A stretch of DNA of 49,147 nucleotides from Branchiostoma floridae (Eukaryota; Chordata; Leptocardii; Amphioxiformes; Branchiostomatidae): positions 17,727,898-17,777,044 of the forward strand of contig NC_049985.1 of the NCBI RefSeq assembly GCF_000003815.2, read 5' to 3'. Position numbers and translations under genes: made by a program. The first letter of the stretch is position 1. Each line of letters starts with the position of its first letter. The notes under the pieces were generated by a model. The model saw only the letters and a program-made list of their open reading frames with translations, had not been told where the DNA came from and searched no databases. Shown in pieces: positions 33,141 through 44,723 of the stretch.

Positions 33141-33843
33141 TACTGATATGGTTGTGCTGATTGTCTGAAGCTGGCTGTTTGCATTTAACATTAACATGGA
33201 GGTTGTTTACTCGCTTTTCTTTCATTATCATTTTCATGACGCCGTTTGGACCAGATAAGAAGATAAGGCCATATCAATGTAATCCTTTGGTTCACAGATG
33301 GTTGCAGGATGATAACAGAGTCGTAAAATAGAAGAAGAAGAAACAGACTTGCTAATATAGATTGAAACCTTTCCTCAGTCAACATTTTAGGCTGTTTGAC
33401 ATTTCGATCATTAATTTGCACATTTTAAGTGTTTCAATAAATAGGACAATCTAAACAATTGGGAAGACAAGAGCATTATGTAATGGCCTTGTCACAATAT
33501 TAGCGTTTGGAATTCATTCATATACTAAATGGCAAAAGTAGGATTTTTTTAAGTAAGAAAAAAAGAGCGAATCCAAAGAAATAAAATCAGTAATTTCTGG
33601 TGAAGTGCTCTTTCTAATGATTTGGCCCAGTGAAAGTTATTTGAAAGCGATGTTGCAGCTATGAATTTTCTCGGCAACGTTTTGGAAGCTTCCAGTTGCC
33701 TTCATTACGACATAATGGATTTTTCTCACCAGGTGATTTGAGTTCTGAAAATATATATTACTTACCTTACGTTTCTCCAAACTTACCTCTCAAGCTGGGC
33801 AGCCTATTGACAGTTTGTATTCTCTTAAAAGGACGTCACGAAA
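33141..33843. repeat. Unit U4, left part
   Basis: Closely matches U2 from 14736 to 15440. It is interrupted at TCACGAAA (33836-33843) by the foldback element and resumes at 37847. Confidence 0.8.
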
Positions 33844-34088
33844 GCGCATGGTCTTTTTAGCGAATGCCCACAAACGCCCACTCTAGAGAAGTCCGCGCTG
33901 CACGAATCTCATTTTTTTTGCTTGGAATATGTCCACGTTGTGCACCTATGTATTAATCCTGAGTCTCAAGTCAATCCATTGACCCGAAGTGACATAAATC
34001 AAAGTTTTCGATTCTCGATGGTCTTTTTAGCGAACGCCCAGCAAAATGTCTTTTTAGCGAATGCCCACTATATCCACAAAATGAAATC

Positions 34089-34876
34089 NNNNNNNNNNNN
34101 NNNNNNNNNNNNNNNNNNNNNNNNNNNNNNNNNNNNNNNNNNNNNNNNNNNNNNNNNNNNNNNNNNNNNNNNNNNNNNNNNNNNNNNNNNNNNNNNNNNN
34201 NNNNNNNNNNNNNNNNNNNNNNNNNNNNNNNNNNNNNNNNNNNNNNNNNNNNNNNNNNNNNNNNNNNNNNNNNNNNNNNNNNNNNNNNNNNNNNNNNNNN
34301 NNNNNNNNNNNNNNNNNNNNNNNNNNNNNNNNNNNNNNNNNNNNNNNNNNNNNNNNNNNNNNNNNNNNNNNNNNNNNNNNNNNNNNNNNNNNNNNNNNNN
34401 NNNNNNNNNNNNNNNNNNNNNNNNNNNNNNNNNNNNNNNNNNNNNNNNNNNNNNNNNNNNNNNNNNNNNNNNNNNNNNNNNNNNNNNNNNNNNNNNNNNN
34501 NNNNNNNNNNNNNNNNNNNNNNNNNNNNNNNNNNNNNNNNNNNNNNNNNNNNNNNNNNNNNNNNNNNNNNNNNNNNNNNNNNNNNNNNNNNNNNNNNNNN
34601 NNNNNNNNNNNNNNNNNNNNNNNNNNNNNNNNNNNNNNNNNNNNNNNNNNNNNNNNNNNNNNNNNNNNNNNNNNNNNNNNNNNNNNNNNNNNNNNNNNNN
34701 NNNNNNNNNNNNNNNNNNNNNNNNNNNNNNNNNNNNNNNNNNNNNNNNNNNNNNNNNNNNNNNNNNNNNNNNNNNNNNNNNNNNNNNNNNNNNNNNNNNN
34801 NNNNNNNNNNNNNNNNNNNNNNNNNNNNNNNNNNNNNNNNNNNNNNNNNNNNNNNNNNNNNNNNNNNNNNNNNNNN
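34089..34876. other. Assembly gap (N) in left arm of foldback element
   Basis: 788 Ns. The matching right-arm segment (about 36838-37608) is about 770 bp, so the gap very probably contains its reverse complement. Confidence 0.99.
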
Positions 34877-35019
34877 ACATGGCACAAGCGGGCTCCCCTT
34901 CTGAGTACAGAAAGGAAATGTTTTATAACATTTAGTTATGACGTAGAAAATTTCAATTGTAAAATGTACCTTTAGTAACATTTACAAACAAATTTTTTTT
35001 TTCTCTTCTTAATAAATGA

Positions 35020-35553
35020 CAACAATACAGGTAAGTAAGGTGTGTTTCCTTTTATAACAGGCCAGGTAAGACGCCGTACAGGTAGGTAAGGTGTGTTTCC
35101 TTTTATAGCAGACCAGGTAAGACACCGTACAGGTGAGTAAGGTGTGTTTCCTTGACTACAGACTAGGTAAGACACCTTACAGGTGAGCAACGTGTATTTC
35201 CTTTCATTACAGACCAGGTAAGACACCGTGCAGGTGAGTAACGTGTATTTCCTTTGATTACAGACCAGGTAAGACACCGTACAGGTGAGTAAGGTGTGTT
35301 TCCTTGACTACAGACTAGGTAAGACACCGTACAGGTGAGTAACGTGTATTTCCTTTGATTACAGACCAGGTAAGACACCGTACAGGTGAGTAAGGTGTGT
35401 TTCCTTGACTACAGACTAGGTAAGACACCGTACAGGTGAGTAACGTGTATTTCCTTTGATTACAGACCAGGTAAGACACCGCACAGATGAGTAAGGCGTA
35501 TTTCCTTTGCCTATAGACCAGATAGGGCATTATACAGGTAAGTAAGTTGCTTT
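35020..35553. repeat. 50-bp repeat array, left arm of foldback element
   Basis: About ten 50-bp units such as TACAGGTGAGTAACGTGTAT followed by TTCCTTTGATTACAGACCAG and GTAAGACACCG. Each unit carries donor-like CAG|GTGAGT and CAG|GTAAGA and an acceptor-like TTTCCTTTGATTACAG. Confidence 0.93.
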
Positions 35554-36712
35554 ACTCACCTGTTCTATAGGCACCTGGTCTATAGGCAAAGGAAAGACGC
35601 TTTCCTCACCTGTATAATGGCCTATATGGTAGTATATAGGCAAAGGAAAGTTGCTTTACTCACCTGTATAATACCCCGTCTGGTCTATAGGCAAAGTAAA
35701 GACATCTTACTTACCTGTATAATGGCCTATCTGGTCTATAGGNNNNNNNNNNNNNNNNNNNNNNNNNNNNNNNNNNNNNNNNNNNNNNNNNNNNNNNNNN
35801 NNNNNNNNNNNNNNNNNNNNNNNNNNNNNNNNNNNNNNNNNNNNNNNNNNNNNNNNNNCTTGCTTACCTGTATAATGCCCCATCTGGTATATAGGCGAAG
35901 GAAAGACACCTAACCTACCTGTATAATGGCCTATCTGGTCTACAGGCAAAGGAAAGTTGCTTTACTCAACTGCACAATACCCTATCTGGTCTATAGGCAA
36001 AGGAAAGACGCCTTACTCACCTGTACAATGGCCTATATGGTATATAGGCAAAGGAAAGACGCCTTACTCACCTGTGTAATACCCTATCTGGTCTATAGAC
36101 AAAGGAAACACACCTTACTCACCTGTGCGGTGTCTTACCTGGTCTGTAATGAAAGGAAATACACGTTACTCACCTCTATGGTGTCTTACCTGGTCTGTAA
36201 TCAAAGGAAATACAAGTTACTCACATGCACGGTGTCATACCTGGTCTGTTATAAAAAGAAACACACCTTACTTACCTGTAGTTTGTCTTACCTGGCCTGT
36301 TATCAAAGGAAATACACGTTACTCACCTGTATGGTGTCTTACCTGGTCTGTAATCAGAGGAAATACACGTTACTCACCTGTACGGTGTCTTACCTAGTCT
36401 GTAGTCAAGGAAACACACCTTACTCACCTGTACGGTGTCTTACCTGGTCTGTACTGAAAGGAAATACACGTTACTTACATGTACGGTGTCTTACCTAGTC
36501 TGTTATAAAAGGAAACACACCTTACTCACCTGTGCGGTGTCTTACCAGCTGGTCTGTACTGAAAGGAAATACACGTTACTTACCTGTACGGTGTCTTACC
36601 TTGTCTGCTATAAAAGGAAACACACCTTACTTACCTGTACGGCGTCTTACCTGGCCTGTTATAAAAGGAAACACACCTTACTTACCTGTATTGTTGTCAT
36701 TTATTAAGAAGA
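35554..36712. repeat. 50-bp repeat array, right arm (inverted)
   Basis: The same family in reverse orientation, about 20 units, with a subfamily reading CTATCTGGTCTATAGGCAAA near the centre. A 116-base gap (35743-35858) interrupts it. All frames of one strand stay open, so long frames such as 35926-36498 are artefacts. Confidence 0.93.
35743..35858. other. Assembly gap (N)
   Basis: 116 Ns inside the right-arm tandem array. Confidence 0.99.
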
Positions 36713-37846
36713 GAAAAAAACAATTCGTTTGTAAATGTTAATAAAGGTACATTTTACAATTGAAATTTTCTACGTCATAACTAAATGTTATAAAACAGTT
36801 CCTTTCTGTACTCAGAAGAGGAGCCCGCTTGTGCCATGTTCCAACATTTTATTAGGCTATTGATAGCATGTGGTCACATTTTACTGCACATAAATAATGC
36901 AATTAATATTGTTTATGTGTCAACTTCTTCCAATACTTTAAAAATATTTAGGAAGCGAAACGAAATACATTTTTGTATTTGAAATAAGTTTGTACACACT
37001 GTAACAGATACTCATCTAATCAAATCCTCATTGTAACAATGTTTCTGTGATAAATAAAGATAAGAAAAGTCCAGTTTGGTGAAGAGTTATTATCATAATG
37101 TAAATAGTATTGTTAATAATAAATAGCTATGTTTTTCTAGTATTGGTTACCTGCCCCTATTCAGGTTTATAACACTAATGTGTCTGAGCCTTTTGTACAT
37201 TAATTGGGCACTGAGGTGAATCAATATCCATATTTGCACTAAGTTCCTCAAACCTGGGTAATAATAGCACAGAAAAAATGACCACATTGTAAATATTAGT
37301 CAGATGATAGCACTATGAAATGAAAATCTTGTTCAGAATTCACTCTAAAATGGTTGTATGAGAAGCTATGCTACAACAGTCCCTCCCGCGATACTTATAG
37401 AACAGTCCCGCAAGGAGGTCACATGACTAGTGCCCGCCATTTTGAATTGCTATAGTTAAAGTATGGTAGTATCGTCGCCGTACATTTTGACCAAAAACAG
37501 GGACTTAAAATGCTTGTAAAGCACGGAAACTCCGTACACATCAATGGGACACCATCTTGAACATGTTTGTGGCGGTAGGTTTAGGTGTCATTGCGCGACG
37601 GTCGATATTTTTGTGGATATAGTGGGCATTCGCTAAAAAGACATTTTGCTGGGCGTTCGCTAAAAAGACCATCGAGAATCGAAAACTTTGATTTATGTCA
37701 CTTCGGGTCAATGGATTGACTTGAAACTCAGGATTAATACATGGGAGCATAACTTGGACATATTCCAAGCAAAAAAAAATGAGATCCGTGCAGCGCGGAC
37801 TTCTCTAGAGTGGGCGTTTGTGGGCATTCGCTAAAAAGACCCTCCC

Positions 37847-39050
37847 TCACGAAAGGCTGTCCTCAGTCGTCTTGTTCCACTAGAGCCTCCCGGCCCAGAC
37901 GCGAGCTCGGTGTGGCTGTGGCGCAATGAAGTTGGAAAAACAATGTTTGATTAGTCTTACTTACATGGGCGTGCTGATTGTCTAAAGCTGACGCCACGAG
38001 GGTGCTCGAACGAATATTCATCGAACAAAAATCGACCAATTGCAGAGCTCGATGTGGCTGTTGCTCAACGGAGTGGGGAAAGCCTTACTTAGATTGGTGT
38101 GTTGATAATGCTTTTTCCATACATAACATTACTCTGACAGTTCGCATTTGGTACAGAATTTTCTACTGAATTCTCGTCATGCATGAATTTAAAGAAAGCG
38201 AGCTATGAAAACCGAGATCTACCGTCTATTTAGTTCTTGTCGATACACTGTTCCTGCTACACATGCTGTACAATGTTTATTCATTAGTCGTGTTCATACA
38301 GATATCCACAGGCACTGTAATCAAATGGAGGAGAGAGCAGTAGGGACGTCTGGGCGTGTGAAGAACCGAAGAGAGAATCAGTGAGCCAGTAGGTCAGGGG
38401 CCACGTGGGAAACGAGTGAGACTGGTGGGTGGAGCTGGGAGTGGGTGCCCGGTATGCAGTAATTAAAGAAAATGACCGCCGTGGGACATTTTCCTACCAT
38501 TTATACAGCGCACAGGTCGTGACTCTACAAGATAGACCAACAATGCTAATTTCTCAATTTTTTTTTTAAATTAGTACGCCCTCCCAAATTCAGCCATTGT
38601 AGCTTCGATTGTCGACTCTCCTGTATTCTCATTTCACGACTCCGTATGGGCACCTGCAGCTTGGATCAGAGAGAAAACGATGCCAAACAAATATCAACTT
38701 TATGCGGTAGTGTTTTCTGTTCTTTTAATTTTAATTATAACGTTAACACATGTAAACATTATATCAAAAAATCATGTTTAGCTCAGTTATCATATTCTGT
38801 TTCATTTTTCTTCCGGCAGGGGAGTTTGACTCAATTTATTTATTTATTTATTTCATCTTGAGACTCACGCTTACTCTATATACTTATCTCATTATGTATC
38901 TATTATAGTCCTTCGTAATATATCATTTTCAATTCTTGTATAAGTGGCGCCGCTAAAATAAGTTGGTTGCAACTTGAGTCCGCCGTCAGTATCACCATCT
39001 GCTACACGAGGTTGTCATTGTGCATGCAGAACGAATGAGTGCTTCACCAG
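37847..39050. repeat. Unit U4, right part
   Basis: Continues the U2 alignment after the foldback insertion. The CRE-like site is mutated here (TGACGCCA, 37989-37996). A (TTTA)n tract lies at about 38836-38860. Ends near GAGTCCGCCGTCAG. Confidence 0.78.
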
Positions 39051-39055
39051 CTGTG

Positions 39056-40500
39056 ACTTAACAGATTAGTCTTACTGATATGGTTGTGTTAATGGTCTGA
39101 AGCTGACTGCTTGAATATTAACATAAAGCATGGAGGTTGTTTACTCATTTTGTTTTTACTAACATTTTCATGACTCCGGTTGAACCAGATAAGAATGTTA
39201 GGCCACATCAAAGTGATTCTTTGATTCTGAGATTGTTGCAGGATGGTAACGGAGAGGGTGGATGAAATTATAGCAGTAAAGAAGAAAATGGCTAGGAGTC
39301 AACATTCTGGCTGCGACATTGATATTTGACAATTTTCCTGTATCAGTAAATATGGAAACTGAGACATACATAAAACAAAGAAGAACTTGCTTCACTGGTA
39401 GTACCACAATATGAGCCTTTACTAAATGGCAAATATTCTGTAGAAGACGATCATGTTACGAAGACTAGTCGGAATTATGCCCTATTCACACTTTCAAAAT
39501 GTGAGAAATTCGCACAAAATGCCCTTCCAAGGACTTGACTCCATGATTGGATCCCTCAAAGTAATGACTTATTTCGAAGTAATGTTGATGTTTTCGTTAC
39601 AAACGCAGCCATGTTTCTGTGTGGCAGCTTTCAGCTGCCTTCATCAGCGCATAATTAACTACAAGCCGTCAAGTAATTTGAATTCTGAAAACATACTTAA
39701 CTTTTTGCATATCAATTCACAGATATAGAAACTCTCTTCAACAAGATTTCACCAGTGTCACTGACGAAAGACACCGAATGGCTGCCTGAAACATCTGACC
39801 GTTTCCAAAACCATACCCAGTTGCTTGAGTTACTGCTTTTTGGCATACTTACCTTAAGTTTCTCCAAACTTACTTCTCAATCTGGTCAGAATATCTTCTG
39901 TTGCCGCTATCTTGGTAAGGAGGTCACGACGGACTGTCCACAGTCTTCATCTTGCAGCTGTGCCCCTTTGATTGGAACTCGGTGTGGCCGTTACCAAACG
40001 GCGTGGGGAAAACAATGTTTGATTAGTCTCACTTATATGGGCGTGTTGATTGTCTGATGCTGACGTCATTTGCAAGGGTGACACGTAGGTGGTCGAATGA
40101 ACAATAATCGACCAGAAATCAACCAATTGAAGAGCGGCTCTTGGAAGGTGCAGTAAAGGATTGTGATGGCATCGTCCGTGTGGTGTTCAAACTCATATTT
40201 TATAACTTTTTGGACGGAACAATCAAAGTTCCCTTTCGGACACACTAATGTATGGGACATTGGGACCTGGAGAGTTTTGTATGTCTGTATTGTTTTTCTT
40301 TCGGAAAGCCCATTATGATTTGTGGGCTTATAGTTTCCCCTTGGGGCGCTACTCACTGTGAGTTCCCGTGGCTGTAATTAGGAACTTCAAGTTTCTGAGA
40401 GCATTTTTGATGCCTGTAATGTCTTAGCGTTTACTGCATGTTCTGGAAGGTGACTCGATTCTCTGGCGGTTCTATGAAAACGAATTCAGTCTTCTCGCAA
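39056..40500. repeat. Unit U5, diverged
   Basis: Starts ACTGATATGGTTGTGTTAAT, CTGAAGCTGACTGCTTG. More diverged than U1-U4, but keeps GGCGTGGGGAAAACAATG, TGATTAGTCTCACTTATATG, GGGCGTG and a perfect TGACGTCA at 40061-40068. Contains the 143-bp hammerhead-like insertion. No gene supported. Confidence 0.65.
39700..39842 (+). mobile_element. 143-bp insertion with hammerhead-like core and 8-bp TSD
   Basis: Flanked by CATACTTA (39692-39699 and 39843-39850), and absent from U1 at the same place. Contains CTGACGA (39761-39767), a hairpin-capable spacer, GAAAC (39788-39792) and ATC. Flanking GTCA and TGAC can pair as helix I. Helix III is essentially missing. Possibly a Penelope-like element terminal fragment. 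Confidence 0.45.
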
Positions 40501-42100
40501 TAACGGAGGGTAGAAGTCCAAGCTATTTTCAGTATGAAATTTGCTGCACATAAACCACCAATCTCCCCGCATTTTGAGCTAACGGCTATTCCATTTGACT
40601 ATCAAGCCTTGTAGAGTTGCTCGAGAACAAAATTTAGCTGCCGTGTGACGGAAAGGCTGCACTTAATCAATGTCAACGGTAAAGAACAATTGACTCTCTA
40701 AGAACCAGAACGAAAATCGCACGATCACACCTTCATTAGACTGATCACGTCTTTATTCATAAACCTCCATCTGATATTTGTTAACATTTCTACATTAAAT
40801 TAGCCTTATTATGTCTTGTTTTCAAGACTAAATTGAGACTTTTGATTTGATTTCATTACAAAATTGAGACTTTTATCATAGATTGTCATAAACACTGGCT
40901 ATTACTTTATATGCAATTGTGTACATATTTGTAATCCACAAATAGATAAGAACATTAAAATGATTTTATTCTCAACTGTTTTGCCCTTTCATCTTAAGCT
41001 CCAAACATGCTGCTGTCTTGGTTATAAAAGAGTTACACAAGCACGTATGAATGATCTACTCAAGTCAAATTTCTTAAGTTAATTACATAATCCGTGCTGT
41101 TTACATACATTTTACTGCTAAATTGCTTGGTTACGGCTATGGTTACGATGGGGTTCTTCTTTCATTACATTAATTTCAGGTCACATTTCTAAATCTCTTG
41201 AAATACTACATGTGTACAAGAGTAGATTTACACTTTCTGGATACATCATTTGTTATTGAATTGCTTCTCTGTGGTGGGATCGTCGCCCACTAATCTCTTT
41301 GATACAGATTCAGTCCCCAACAAAACCCTTTACAACATGAAGACACAATCTTGCTTACTTAGTCCCGCCATTACCTCAGTAGGTGTTGTGCTGTACTGAG
41401 GCTCAACAGTGACAGCCAGTGTTAGCATTGCAGACTAGAGTCAGCTCAGACTGTAGCTCTAAGAATACCAGAACACTACATAGGTTCCCTGGATGACTAA
41501 CTTTCACAAACGCTCTTAGAATACCATTTAAAAACTAATACTTGATAAACAAGTAAAGTTTAAGTACTTTATCACTAGTTTCCTTGGCTGCAATTTACGT
41601 TCCGTAAAGTCTAAAAAATACATGACTAGTCTGAGTGTTCATTCACATTGTTTAGAAATGCTCTAACTCTTAAATTGCTTCTCTGTGGTGTTGTAAGGTC
41701 ATCTTTATTTCATCACTTTGTCACCAGATTCTACCCAGCAAACCCATCAGAACATGAAGTAACCAGCTTGCTTACTGAGTCCCGTCATTGACCCATCTGC
41801 CTGGTTTTGTTAATTTGATTATATGGATGACACGAAAACAAAAATGAAAATGTAACGTTACATAGTAATGGAAGTGAAAACAAAAGACCCTCACTGTAAA
41901 GCTCGCATCCGTTTTGGGATTCACAGCGGATGTCATCCATATCACCACATCGACATGGCCTTACTGAGGATCGCCAGGGAACCGTGCAGCAGTGGCGGTG
42001 GGCCATCAGCCTGTCGGCTTGGCACGTCCTGTGGAGGAAAGGACGAGATCGCCGTCAACGCGTGATGGGCAGATTCAAAGGCGAAAGTATAGCTGATGGT
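40500..42100. other. Non-coding stretch with a ~130-bp direct duplication
   Basis: No gene recognised. 41258-41390 and 41673-41790 are diverged direct copies (AATTGCTTCTCTGTGGTG ... CTTGCTTACT.AGTCCCG). Confidence 0.45.
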
Positions 42101-42404
42101 GAAGTTTTTTAACTGTAATACAACACAAAATTTGCTCACCTCGAATATTCGATCACACTTCCGTCGATCTTCTTTAGGAATGATTCAATTATTCTGAGCA
42201 CGTGACTTGGAGACACGTGACTCGAGTAACGAATCATAGATGCCTGGCAGGCGGTATCGGCTGGTGTGCTCTTATGTAGATGGCCTCGTTACTCGAGTCA
42301 GGTGTCTCTAAGTCACGTGTTCAGAGAGTAATTGAAGCATCACGACGTGCAACCGAAAATTCGAGGTAAGCAAATTTTGTGTTTTATGATAGTTGAAAAA
42401 CTTC
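42101..42404. repeat. Large inverted repeat with outward splice donors and E-boxes
   Basis: Left arm 42101-42231 and right arm 42287-42404 are imperfect complements around a 55-bp centre. Both arms carry CACGTG boxes (42199, 42214, 42314) and CTCGAG. Reading outward, each arm ends a segment at CGAG with a splice-donor consensus: GTGAGC on the minus strand (intron from 42139) and GTAAGC on the plus strand (intron from 42366). It could be a bidirectional promoter with two first exons, or a palindromic transposon. Confidence 0.7.
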
Positions 42405-42409
42405 AATAT

Positions 42410-43090
42410 GGATTACATCAACCCAGATGAGCTTTCATGCTAATATAGCAGATGTAATGGATTTAAAAAAAGGTGTTGGATGGTCCGGTGGCATTATCGT
42501 ATGTTAGGTCTCCAACAGCAAATTGTGACAGACGCAAATACGTAAATTAAATTTCAAGGGAAACGTATAGCCAGGACCCTGCTGAAATCCATTCCATAGA
42601 CATTTGAACACAATCGTTTGTCATGTTCTACTTGCAAGGGAATTCGACATCTACAAGTTGATAGTGGCTGAGGTTTACGTCCATCGGTCTTCTTGTCTGG
42701 GTAGGTGGGACTTGACAGAGCATGCTACGGTAATAGATGTCACTCGAAACGTTCGAAGTAAATCTCCGAATTGCCTCCAGCTGTAACCGCAATGTCTAAC
42801 TTTCACTAATGTATCGTGCCATGTAATGTAAATGTAATGTATGTATAAATAAACGAATGAATGAATGAATAAAGTTACCTCAGTTGATTTTGTTAGTTTT
42901 CTGTTTATTTATTGTATTTAAGATTTGTTGCTTATGTTTTGTTTTTATTGTTTATGAACTGTAGGACTCCAAGAAGAATAGTAATACTACTTTAGTATCA
43001 CTAATGGAGATCCAAGTAAAACAAACAAAATGAATGAATGAATGAATGAATGGATGGATGGGTGAATGCATGAATTAATGAATGAATTTG
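42410..43090. other. Possible LINE 3' remnant and GAAT/TGAA microsatellites
   Basis: A 60-codon plus frame (42604-42786) is followed by GTATGTATAAATAAACGAATG and (GAAT)n at 42855-42880. A second (GAAT/GGAT)n tract is at 43030-43087. A LINE tail is plausible, but the frame shows no recognisable motif. Confidence 0.35.
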
Positions 43091-43112
43091 TCACCGAATA
43101 AGGTGTTTTCAA

Positions 43113-43618
43113 TCAATGGCAAGCCCAATTATTCCCATCATTGCCAGTTTCCACAACAATTGAACTCGACAAGGAAGAATCTAACATACCTGGGATGAAT
43201 TGGCATATGAAGGGCCGGCGGTTGGAGCATGGTACGTCGTTCAAAGAAGCCCTGTTGATCCATCCAAGTTCCAGACTGTATTCGACACAATTTTCAAGAC
43301 CGGTTTGATCATTCGGCTCCCCGGGAAGCCACGGACTGTTCTTCCCCAGAGGAGCGCCGTCCATCCACTCAAAGTGCCCCTCTCTGCGCAGATCGCTGAG
43401 GCCGATCCAGGGTTGGTACGTATTGATACCCTCAGCTCTCAGGACACGCCCGAACGGGGGAATCTGCAGCGCGCGGTTGGACCCAGCGTCTCGGGGCATG
43501 GCCAGGGTCCCGCCGGACCGTCTGCAGGTCTCATCCGCTTTGATGAAGGTCAGAGTGGATTGGCACAGCTTGTAGCAGATCCCATTCCCTCCATCCGAGT
43601 AATCATCGGGGCAGGGTT
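43113..43618 (-). CDS. C-type lectin receptor, CTLD exon
   Basis: Exon encoding a complete C-type lectin-like domain, starting after TTCTTCAG at 43618 (phase 1). Motifs in order: CPDDYSDGGNGICYKLC, DETC, WIGLSD, PGEPND, ENCVEYS, NDVPC, FICQF. EPN plus the ND pair (here LND rather than the usual WND) predicts calcium-dependent, mannose-type sugar binding. Six canonical cysteines are present. Two ends are possible. The domain may be spliced at CCCAG|GTATGT (exon 43190-43618, 429 nt, phase 1-1), or it may read through 25 more residues to TGA at 43113. The joined codon with the collagen exon is GAA (Glu). This is the extracellular recognition domain of the gene spanning 43113-47924. Confidence 0.9.
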
Positions 43619-43674
43619 CTGAAGAAGGTTCGTTTACAACATCATTATGTAGGATATACAGTCTCATCTCCAGA

Positions 43675-44417
43675 ATCTGTGTCTATATAGCCGGTATAAC
43701 CGCCCTTCGGCGTAACACACCAGCTTCTGTATCTGTGTCTATATAGCCGGTATAACCGCCCTTCGGCGTAACACACCAGCTTCTGTATCTGTGTCTATAT
43801 AGCCGGTATAACCGCCCTTCGGCGTAACACACCAGCTTCTGTATCTGTATCTATATAGCCGGTATAACCGCCCTTCGGCGTAACACACCAGCTTCTGTAT
43901 CTGTATCTATATAGACGGTATACCCGCCCTTCGGCGTAACACACCAGCTTCTGTATCTGTATCTATACAGCCGATATAACCGCCCTTCGGTGTAACACAC
44001 CAGCTTCTGTATCTGTATCTATATAGCCGGTATACCCGCCCTTCGGCGTAACACACCAGCTTCTGTATCTGTATCTATACAGCTGGTATAACCGCCCTTC
44101 GGTGTAACACACAAGCTTCTGTATCTGTATCTATATAGCCGGTATAACCGCCTCTGTATCTGTATAGACGGTATAACCGCCCTTTGGCGTAACACATCAG
44201 CTTCTGTATCTGTATCTGTATAGCCGGTATAACCGCCCTTCGGCGTAACACACCAGCTTCTGTATCTGTATCTATATAGACGGTATAACCGCCCTTCGGC
44301 GTAACACACCAGCTTCTGTATCTGTATCTATATAGCCGGTATAACCACCCTTCGGCGTAACACACCAGCTTCTATACCTGTATCTATATAGCCGGTATTT
44401 ACGTAGCACACCAGCTT
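43675..44417. repeat. 56-bp minisatellite in lectin intron
   Basis: About 13 tandem 56-bp units (CTTCTGTATCTGTGTCTATA, TAGCCGGTATAACCGCCCTT, CGGCGTAACACACCAG), with one shortened unit near 44155. It lies between the collagen and CTLD exons. The minus-strand open frames in it are artefacts. Confidence 0.95.
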
Positions 44418-44723
44418 CGCAGGCACGCCGCGCCTGGTTATCTTACACTGAACGACCTGCAACGCCAAACTTCTGCACATCTATGTCCAAGTGTTCTTTA
44501 AAACTATCCAGAGAAGGTGCCTCTACTGTGCTTGTTGATAACAATTTCTACTCTACATCAATCCTAGGTTGGTAACTGTGATACTTATTAACTATTTTTC
44601 GTCGTCAGTGATTTAAATTTGCAGCAAATGATTGATAAAAAATGTTTGAGGTGGATGGTCCAGACAAGAATGTCTCACATAGCTGTTTAAAGTTGACAGT
44701 GGTTGGAGGAATGTAGTCCTGAC

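Larger units (their letters stand above)
33844..37846. mobile_element. 4-kb foldback-type DNA transposon
   Basis: Flanked by direct repeats TCACGAAA(G) at 33836 and 37847, and the uninterrupted site is present in U2 at 15433. Ends: GGTCTTTTTAGCGAATGCCC inward from both sides. The outer ~240 bp (33844-34088 and about 37610-37846) are near-identical inverted repeats. The inverted relationship continues inward through ATGGCACAAGCGGGCTCC and the 50-bp arrays, almost to a centre near 35553. An 8-9 bp target duplication and long TIRs made of tandem repeats are typical of Foldback and Mutator-like elements. No transposase is visible, so it is non-autonomous. Confidence 0.88.

Noticed and set aside
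35926-36498. 190-codon open frame through the 50-bp array
   Set aside because: The repeat unit has no stop in any frame of that strand, so long frames are automatic. No start context, and it lies inside a transposon arm.
44019-44365. Minus-strand frames in the 56-bp minisatellite
   Set aside because: Repeat-driven frames in an intron; no splice sites connect them to the lectin exons.
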